The notes under the pieces were generated by a model. That model searched no databases. It saw only the letters and a list, made by a program, of their open reading frames with translations, and was not told where the DNA came from. Below are positions 5,934 to 11,214 of a stretch of 11,214 nt of DNA, in pieces (within the stretch, counting starts at the first letter, position 1; each line of letters opens with the position of its first letter). Source of the DNA: Thermoleophilaceae bacterium (lineage in GTDB: Bacteria > Actinomycetota > Thermoleophilia > Solirubrobacterales > Thermoleophilaceae); NCBI GenBank assembly GCA_013696905.1, contig JACCXP010000261.1:1-11214 (forward strand), in the 5' to 3' direction. Made by a program: the position numbers and the translations under genes.

Positions 5934-6581
5934 ATGGCCGAGCGTGTCAAGTCTCGCCGGCGTTACGACTCTCCGCGGCGGCGCGAGCAGGCCGCCGCGA
6001 CCCGCCGGCAGATCCTCGCCGCCGCGCAGGAGCTGTTCGAGCGCGACGGATACGCCGCGACCTCGATGGCGGCGATCGCGTCCACCGCCGGGGTGTCGCT
6101 GAAGACCGTGTACCTGGCCTTCGAGACCAAGAGCGGGCTGCTGCGCGCGCTCTGGCACCTGCTTCTACGCGGCGACGAGGCCAGCGTCCCCGTCGGCGAG
6201 CAGCCCTGGTTCCGAGAGGTCCTCGAGCAGCCCGACCCCGCACGGCAGCTGCGCCTGAACATGCGCAACTCCCGCATGGTCAAGGCCCGCGCCGGTGCGC
6301 TGATGGAGGTAATCCGAAGCGCCGCGTCCGGCGAGCCCGAGATCGACGCGCTGTGGGCGCGTATCCAGGCTGAGTTCCACGCCAACCAGCGGGCGATCGT
6401 GCAGTCGCTCGAGGCCAAGGGCGCGCTGAGAGCCGGGCTCGACGTGGCCGCCGCCACCGACGTCCTGTGGGCGCTCAACCACCCCAGCATGTACTGGCTG
6501 CTGGCGGGCGACCGCGGCTGGGCGCCTGAGCGCTACGAGGAGTGGCTCGGCGACCTGCTCTGCTCTCAGCTGCTCGGATAG
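5934..6581 (+). CDS. TetR-family transcriptional regulator
   Basis: A 215-residue repressor-type protein. A basic N-terminal tail (SRRRYDSPRRREQ) leads into the TetR DNA-binding domain: TRRQILAAAQELFERDGYAATS at about 23-44 and the helix-turn-helix MAAIASTAGVSLKTVYLAF at 45-63, followed by the standard ETKSGLLRAL. The C-terminal ligand-binding part ends ALNHPSMYWLLAGDRGW..ERYEEWLGDLL, common among actinobacterial TetR proteins; the ligand cannot be read. It is divergent from the small protein/aminotransferase pair, with a palindrome between, the classic arrangement for self-regulation and control of the neighbour. Its TAG is only 12 bp from the gcvT start and in the same frame, so it may also head the gcv transcript. 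ATG 5934 is the only sensible start. Confidence 0.92.
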   Translation: MAERVKSRRRYDSPRRREQAAATRRQILAAAQELFERDGYAATSMAAIASTAGVSLKTVYLAFETKSGLLRALWHLLLRGDEASVPVGEQPWFREVLEQPDPARQLRLNMRNSRMVKARAGALMEVIRSAASGEPEIDALWARIQAEFHANQRAIVQSLEAKGALRAGLDVAAATDVLWALNHPSMYWLLAGDRGWAPERYEEWLGDLLCSQLLG

Positions 6582-6593
6582 GCTCAGGGGTCC

Positions 6594-7667
6594 TTGGCCC
6601 CCACCGCCGACACCCTCCGCCGCAGCCCGCTGCACGACCGTCACGCCGCGGCGGGGGCTCGCTTGATTCCCTTCGCGGGCTGGGAGATGCCGGTGCAGTA
6701 CGAGGGCATCGGGCCCGAGCACGTCGCCGTGCGCACGCGCGCCGGCGTGTTCGACGTCTCGCACATGGGGCAGGTCGAGACGAGCGGCCCAGACGCGGAG
6801 GCGTTCCTCCAGCGTGTGCTCTCCAACGACGTCTCCCGGATCGAGCCGGGGCGCGCGCAGTACTCGGTTCTATGTCGCGAGGACGGCGGCGTGCTCGACG
6901 ACCTCTTCACCTACAACCTCGGGCGTAGCTACCTCACGGTGACCAACGCCGCCAATCACGAGCGCGACTTCGCCTGGCTCGCCGAGCAATCCGCTCCATT
7001 CGACGTGACCGTTCGAGACGCGGCCGACGACTACGCGATGCTCGCCCTCCAGGGACCCGAGGCGCGCTCGCTGCTCGCTCGCCATCTCGACGGGGAGGCG
7101 CCCGCGCGCATGCGCACCGCCCGCGCGCGCGTGGCCGGCGTCGAGTGCCTCGTCTGCGGCACGGGCTACACGGGCGAGGACGGCGTCGAGCTGCTGACGG
7201 CGCCCGCGGGCGCGCCGGCGGTCTGGGACGCTCTGACGGCGGACGGCGCAGCGCCGGTCGGGCTCGGCGCGCGCGACACGCTGCGGCTCGAGGTCTGCTT
7301 TCACCTCTACGGCAACGACCTCTCCGAGGAGCGCACGCCGCTCGAGGCGGGGCTCGGCTGGTGCTGCAAGCTCGAGACGGGATTCATCGGCTCAGACGCG
7401 CTGCGCGCGGCGGAGCCGACCGACGTGCTCGTGCCCTTCGCCTTCTCGGGTCCCGGCATCCCGCGGCCCGGGAACCCCGTCCGGATCGCGGGCGAGCAGG
7501 CCGGCGTCGTCACGAGCGGCACGCTCTCGCCGTGCCTAGGCATCGGCATCGGAATGGCCTACGTGCCGAAGCGCTCCGCCGCCCCCGGCACGCCGATCGA
7601 GGTCGACGTCCGCGGTCGCATGCGCGCGGCCGAGGTGCGCGGCAAGCCCCTCTATCGAAAGGACTGA
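6594..7667 (+). CDS. gcvT: Glycine cleavage system T-protein (aminomethyltransferase)
   Basis: 357 residues, normal length for the family. It takes the aminomethyl group from GcvH, releases ammonia and forms 5,10-methylene-tetrahydrofolate. Recognisable motifs: [21 protein letters not shown] at about 13-33, [10 protein letters not shown] at 51-60, GGVLDDL at 98-104 containing the folate-site Asp (Asp102, matching the catalytic Asp of E. coli GcvT), a [11 protein letters not shown] motif in the middle, [10 protein letters not shown] and GYVPK-like AYVPKRSA near the C-terminus. The only canonical start before the conserved region is TTG 6594, since an in-frame TAG (the tetR stop) lies four codons upstream. 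AGGGG at 6586-6590 is a weak, close ribosome binding site. First of four tightly linked gcv genes. The 12-bp gap leaves no room for a glycine riboswitch. Confidence 0.95.
   Translation: MAPTADTLRRSPLHDRHAAAGARLIPFAGWEMPVQYEGIGPEHVAVRTRAGVFDVSHMGQVETSGPDAEAFLQRVLSNDVSRIEPGRAQYSVLCREDGGVLDDLFTYNLGRSYLTVTNAANHERDFAWLAEQSAPFDVTVRDAADDYAMLALQGPEARSLLARHLDGEAPARMRTARARVAGVECLVCGTGYTGEDGVELLTAPAGAPAVWDALTADGAAPVGLGARDTLRLEVCFHLYGNDLSEERTPLEAGLGWCCKLETGFIGSDALRAAEPTDVLVPFAFSGPGIPRPGNPVRIAGEQAGVVTSGTLSPCLGIGIGMAYVPKRSAAPGTPIEVDVRGRMRAAEVRGKPLYRKD
7658..7663 (+). promoter_or_regulatory. Shine-Dalgarno AAAGGA that sets the gcvH start at CTG 7670
   Basis: AAAGGA lies in the last codons of gcvT (Arg-Lys-Asp-stop) and 6 nt before CTG 7670, the best spacing available to any codon in the gcvH frame. 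An alternative CTG at 7664 directly abuts the motif and would be too close. Confidence 0.55.
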
Positions 7668-7669
7668 CC

Positions 7670-8065
7670 CTGGCCGCCTCGGAGAGCTACCCCGACGACC
7701 TTCGCTACCACCGCGAGCACGACTGGGCCCGGATCGAGGGCGAGCACGCGACCTTCGGGATCACCTGGTACGCGCAGGACACCCTCGGCGAGGTCGTCTT
7801 CTTCGACCCGCCCGAGGTCGGAAAGACGGTCGCCTCAGGCGATCCCTATGCGGAGGTCGAGTCGGTCAAGGCGGTCTCGGATGTGTTCTCGCCACTCTCC
7901 GGCGAGATCGTGGAGGTCAACGAGGCGCTCGGGGACTCCCCCGACAAGGTCAACGAGGATCCCTACGGTGAGGGCTGGATGGTCAAGGTCCGGCTGAGCG
8001 ATCCCGCCGAGGTCGAATCCCTGATGGACGCCGCCGCGTACCAGGACATGCTGAAGGCCGACTGA
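7670..8065 (+). CDS. gcvH: Glycine cleavage system H-protein (lipoyl carrier), probable CTG start
   Basis: About 131 residues, standard for GcvH. The lipoyl-bearing shuttle protein carries the aminomethyl intermediate between P- and T-proteins. It contains LRYHREHDWARIEGEHATFG near the start, GITWYAQDTLGEVVFFDPP, and the lipoylation site VESVKAVSDVFSP with Lys67 (numbered from the CTG); the tail GEGWMVKVRLSDPAEVESLM is typical. No ATG, GTG or TTG exists in frame between the gcvT stop region and the conserved SESYPDDLRYH, so the start appears to be CTG 7670. That fits the spacing from AAAGGA and places the start 2 bp beyond the gcvT stop. A sequencing error or a frameshift fusion with GcvT are alternatives. 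Its stop is separated from gcvPA by one base. Confidence 0.9.
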   Translation: MAASESYPDDLRYHREHDWARIEGEHATFGITWYAQDTLGEVVFFDPPEVGKTVASGDPYAEVESVKAVSDVFSPLSGEIVEVNEALGDSPDKVNEDPYGEGWMVKVRLSDPAEVESLMDAAAYQDMLKAD

Positions 8066-8066
8066 C

Positions 8067-9409
<1,343 letters not shown>

Positions 9410-9413
<4 letters not shown>

Positions 9414-10981
9414 CCGACGCGACGCTCGTGCCCGAGCGCCCCGACACGGTCACGATCTTCGAGCGCTCGCAGGGCGGACGGCGCGCGTTCGTCGCGCCGG
9501 CCTCGGACGTCCCCAAGCTCGCCGTCTCCGACCTGCTCCCGGCGAGCGCGATCCGCGCCGAGCCGCCCGCGCTGCCCGAGGTCTCAGAGCCCGAGATCGT
9601 GCGCCACTACAACAACCTCTCGAAGAAGAACTTCGACCTCGACACGGGCTTCTATCCGCTCGGGTCGTGCACGATGAAGCACAACCCGAAGGTCAACGAG
9701 CGCGTGGCGGCCTATCCGGGTCACGCCCGCCTGCACCCGCTCCAGGACCCCGAGCACGCGCAGGGCGCGCTCGAGCTGATGTGGCGCCTCCAGCGCGCGC
9801 TGTCGGAGGTCTCGGGCCTCCCGCACGTGTCGCTCCAGCCGAGCGCGGGCTCGCACGGGGAGCTCGCGGGGCTTCTGCTCACGCGCGCCTACCACGAGGA
9901 CCGCGGCGACCGGCGCACGAAGGTGCTGACGCCCGACACGGCCCACGGCACCAACCCGGCGACGGTGAAGATGGCGGGCTACGACGTCGTCAAGGTCGGC
10001 ACGGCGGCTGACGGTGGGGTCGACGTCGACGACCTGCGCTCGAAGGCCGACGACCAGGTCGCCTGCCTGATGCTCACGAACCCGAACACGCTCGGGCTCT
10101 TCGATCAGAACATCGAGGAGATCGCCGAGATCGTGCACGGGGTGGGGGGGACGCTCTACTACGACGGCGCGAACCTGAACGCCGTGATGGGGATATCGAG
10201 GCCCGGCGACATGGGCTTCGACATCGTCCACTTCAACCTGCACAAGTCGTTCACCCAGCCCCACGGCGGCGGCGGTCCCGGCGCCGGGCCGATCGCGGTC
10301 TCAGACCGCATCGAGCCGTACCTGCCGCGCCCGCAGGTGGTCGAGCGCCCGCCCGCGAACGGCGAGGGCCCGGTGTACGACCTCGACTACGAGCGGCCGA
10401 AGTCGATCGGGCGCCTGCGCGGCTTCCAAGGCAACTTCGGCGTCTTCGTGCGCTCGTACGCGTACATCTGCTCGGTCGGCGGCGACGGGCTGCGCGACGT
10501 CTCTGAGACCGCCGTCTTGAACGCCAACTACCTGCGCGCACTGCTCGCCGAGGACGGGATCGCGGGGTACTTGCCCGTAGGCTTCGACCGCGTCTGCATG
10601 CACGAGTTCGTGCTCTCGGGGCGCGGGGCCAAGCGCGAGCTCGGAATCAAGACGCTCGACATCGCCAAGCGCCTGCTCGACCACCGGGTGCACCCGCCGA
10701 CGGTCTACTTCCCGCTGCTCGTGGACGAGGCGATGCTGATCGAGCCGACCGAGACCGAGACCAAGGAGACGCTCGACGACTTCGCGCGGATCGTGCGCGA
10801 GGTGCTCGAGGAGGCGAAGCGCGATCCCGAGATCGCCCGCGGCGCCCCCTACTCGACGCCCGTTCGCCGCCTCGACGAGGTCGGCGCCGCGAAGAATCCG
10901 GTCGTCCGCCAGCGCGCGCCCGAGGCCGAGGCGCCCGGGGACCCTGAGCGCTCCGGCCAGGTCACGGGCGGCGCGCTGTAG
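9410..10981 (+). CDS. gcvPB: Glycine dehydrogenase (decarboxylating) subunit 2
   Basis: 523 residues, the catalytic PLP-bearing half of split glycine decarboxylase. Landmarks: HYNNLSKKNFDLDTGFYPLG, then LGSCTMKHNPKVNE starting near residue 84, PSAGSHGELAGLL, TPDTAHGTNPAT, LTNPNTLGLF, and HFNLHKSFTQPHGGGGPGAG with the Schiff-base Lys279. GTG 9410 overlaps the gcvPA stop by four bases, and GAGGG in the last gcvPA codons offers a binding site. The upstream in-frame extension to 8780 is antisense-like arginine-rich sequence and was discarded. The last 25 or so residues (PEAEAPGDPERSGQVTGGAL) are a low-complexity tail beyond the family core. L-protein (dihydrolipoyl dehydrogenase), lipoate genes and glyA are not in the window. 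Confidence 0.96.
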
Positions 10982-11003
10982 CCCCAGGCGAGGCGCGCTG
11001 GGG
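10982..11003 (+). terminator. Terminator-like hairpin directly after gcvPB (no U-tract)
   Basis: CCCCAG and CTGGGG form a 6-bp GC-rich stem around a 10-base GC-rich loop, beginning at the base after the gcvPB stop. No T-run follows, so it is not a classical intrinsic terminator. Tract-less hairpins are reported as terminators in high-GC actinobacteria; alternatively it may only protect the 3' end or be chance. Confidence 0.35.
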
Positions 11004-11214
11004 GACCGCCGCCCGCGCCCGTGGCCGTGGCGACCTCCGTGAAGGCAGCGCCGTCTAGCGACGTGGCGATCCGGAGATTGTCGGGGTAGAGCGCGCCCCC
11101 ACGTGAGCGTGACGGCGTCGACCGCCCGCGCGCCGCCGAGGTCCACCTGCCAGTAGGGCTGGCGGTCGGTGAGGTCGGAGCTCCAGTGGGTGTTTGCGTT
11201 TCCGTCGTTCGCCC
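11004..11214 (-). pseudogene. F5/8 type C (discoidin) domain fragment, frameshifted, runs off the window
   Basis: Reading the minus strand from the right edge gives ANDGNANTHWSSDLT, then PYWQVDLGGARAVDAVTLTW, the diagnostic start of a coagulation factor 5/8 type C carbohydrate-binding domain. After TW the reading frame changes: the alternative frame continues convincingly as GALYPDNLRIATSLDGAAFT and EVATATGAGGG. The break is at a C5 run on the plus strand (11096-11100, G5 on the minus strand); four bases would restore the frame. Beyond about 11010 the usual domain ending (a RYVRV-like strand) is not recognisable in any frame, so the C-terminal half is missing or scrambled. The domain normally belongs to secreted or surface glycan-binding enzymes. 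A sequencing error cannot be excluded. The rest of the gene lies outside the window. Confidence 0.6.

Noticed and set aside
5529..6158. Upstream extension of the aminotransferase frame (to 613 residues)
   Set aside because: The added part runs antisense through the small gene's region and tetR and is Arg-rich with no domain; the family's N-terminus fits a start at 5528.
10301..11146. 281-codon minus-strand frame over the gcvPB 3' end
   Set aside because: Most of it is antisense to gcvPB. Only its first ~16 residues (MDLGGARAVDAVTLTW) are real protein, and they belong to the frameshifted F5/8 type C fragment described above.

Overview
The window is about 11.2 kb of very GC-rich DNA (roughly 70% by eye). 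Genes are tightly packed, ATGA/GTGA overlaps are common, and starts often use GTG, TTG or even CTG. Two-subunit glycine decarboxylase (GcvPA + GcvPB), DrrAB-type exporters, and a MoaD/ThiS plus BNR-propeller pair all suit a high-GC actinobacterium. A Thermoleophilia-like lineage (Solirubrobacterales/Gaiellales) is my guess from gene style only, not from a database match.

Layout. (1) 1-277: 3' end of a SAM-dependent methyltransferase cut by the window edge. (2) 303-2500, + strand: DrrA-like ABC ATPase, DrrB-like ABC-2 permease and a small VOC-fold protein, in an apparent operon. (3) 2517-3853, - strand: a MoaD/ThiS-like ubiquitin-fold protein translationally coupled to a five-Asp-box beta-propeller protein. 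(4) 3952-4320, + strand: a second VOC protein with a strong ribosome binding site. It runs into the 3' end of a PLP-dependent aminotransferase (4317-5528, -) so that both TAG stops lie in one CTAG. (5) 5582-5872, -: a small ferredoxin-like-fold protein of unknown function, upstream of the aminotransferase. (6) 5934-6581, +: a TetR regulator divergent from it. The 61-bp gap between them is AT-rich and holds a perfect ATTCAT-N3-ATGAAT palindrome. (7) 6594-10981, +: gcvT, gcvH, gcvPA and gcvPB, starting 12 bp after the TetR stop. (8) 10982-11214: a terminator-like hairpin, then the - strand remnant of an F5/8 type C (discoidin) domain with a one-base frameshift.

How the genes work together. GcvPA/PB decarboxylate glycine onto the lipoyl arm of GcvH, and GcvT passes the methylene group to tetrahydrofolate. 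The L-protein and lipoylation genes are not in the window. The TetR probably controls itself and the divergent aminotransferase pair. Because gcvT follows it so closely, the gcv genes may be read from the same promoter, which would link glycine breakdown to an amino-acid transaminase. DrrAB-like proteins would export a hydrophobic compound.

No wholly new system is evident. The most unusual signals concern expression: three genes have a TANNNT box exactly 6 nt before a start codon with no ribosome binding site (a leaderless signature), four consecutive gcv genes use TTG, CTG, ATG and GTG starts, and the di-glycine codons of the MoaD/ThiS-like protein also form the Shine-Dalgarno of the next gene.
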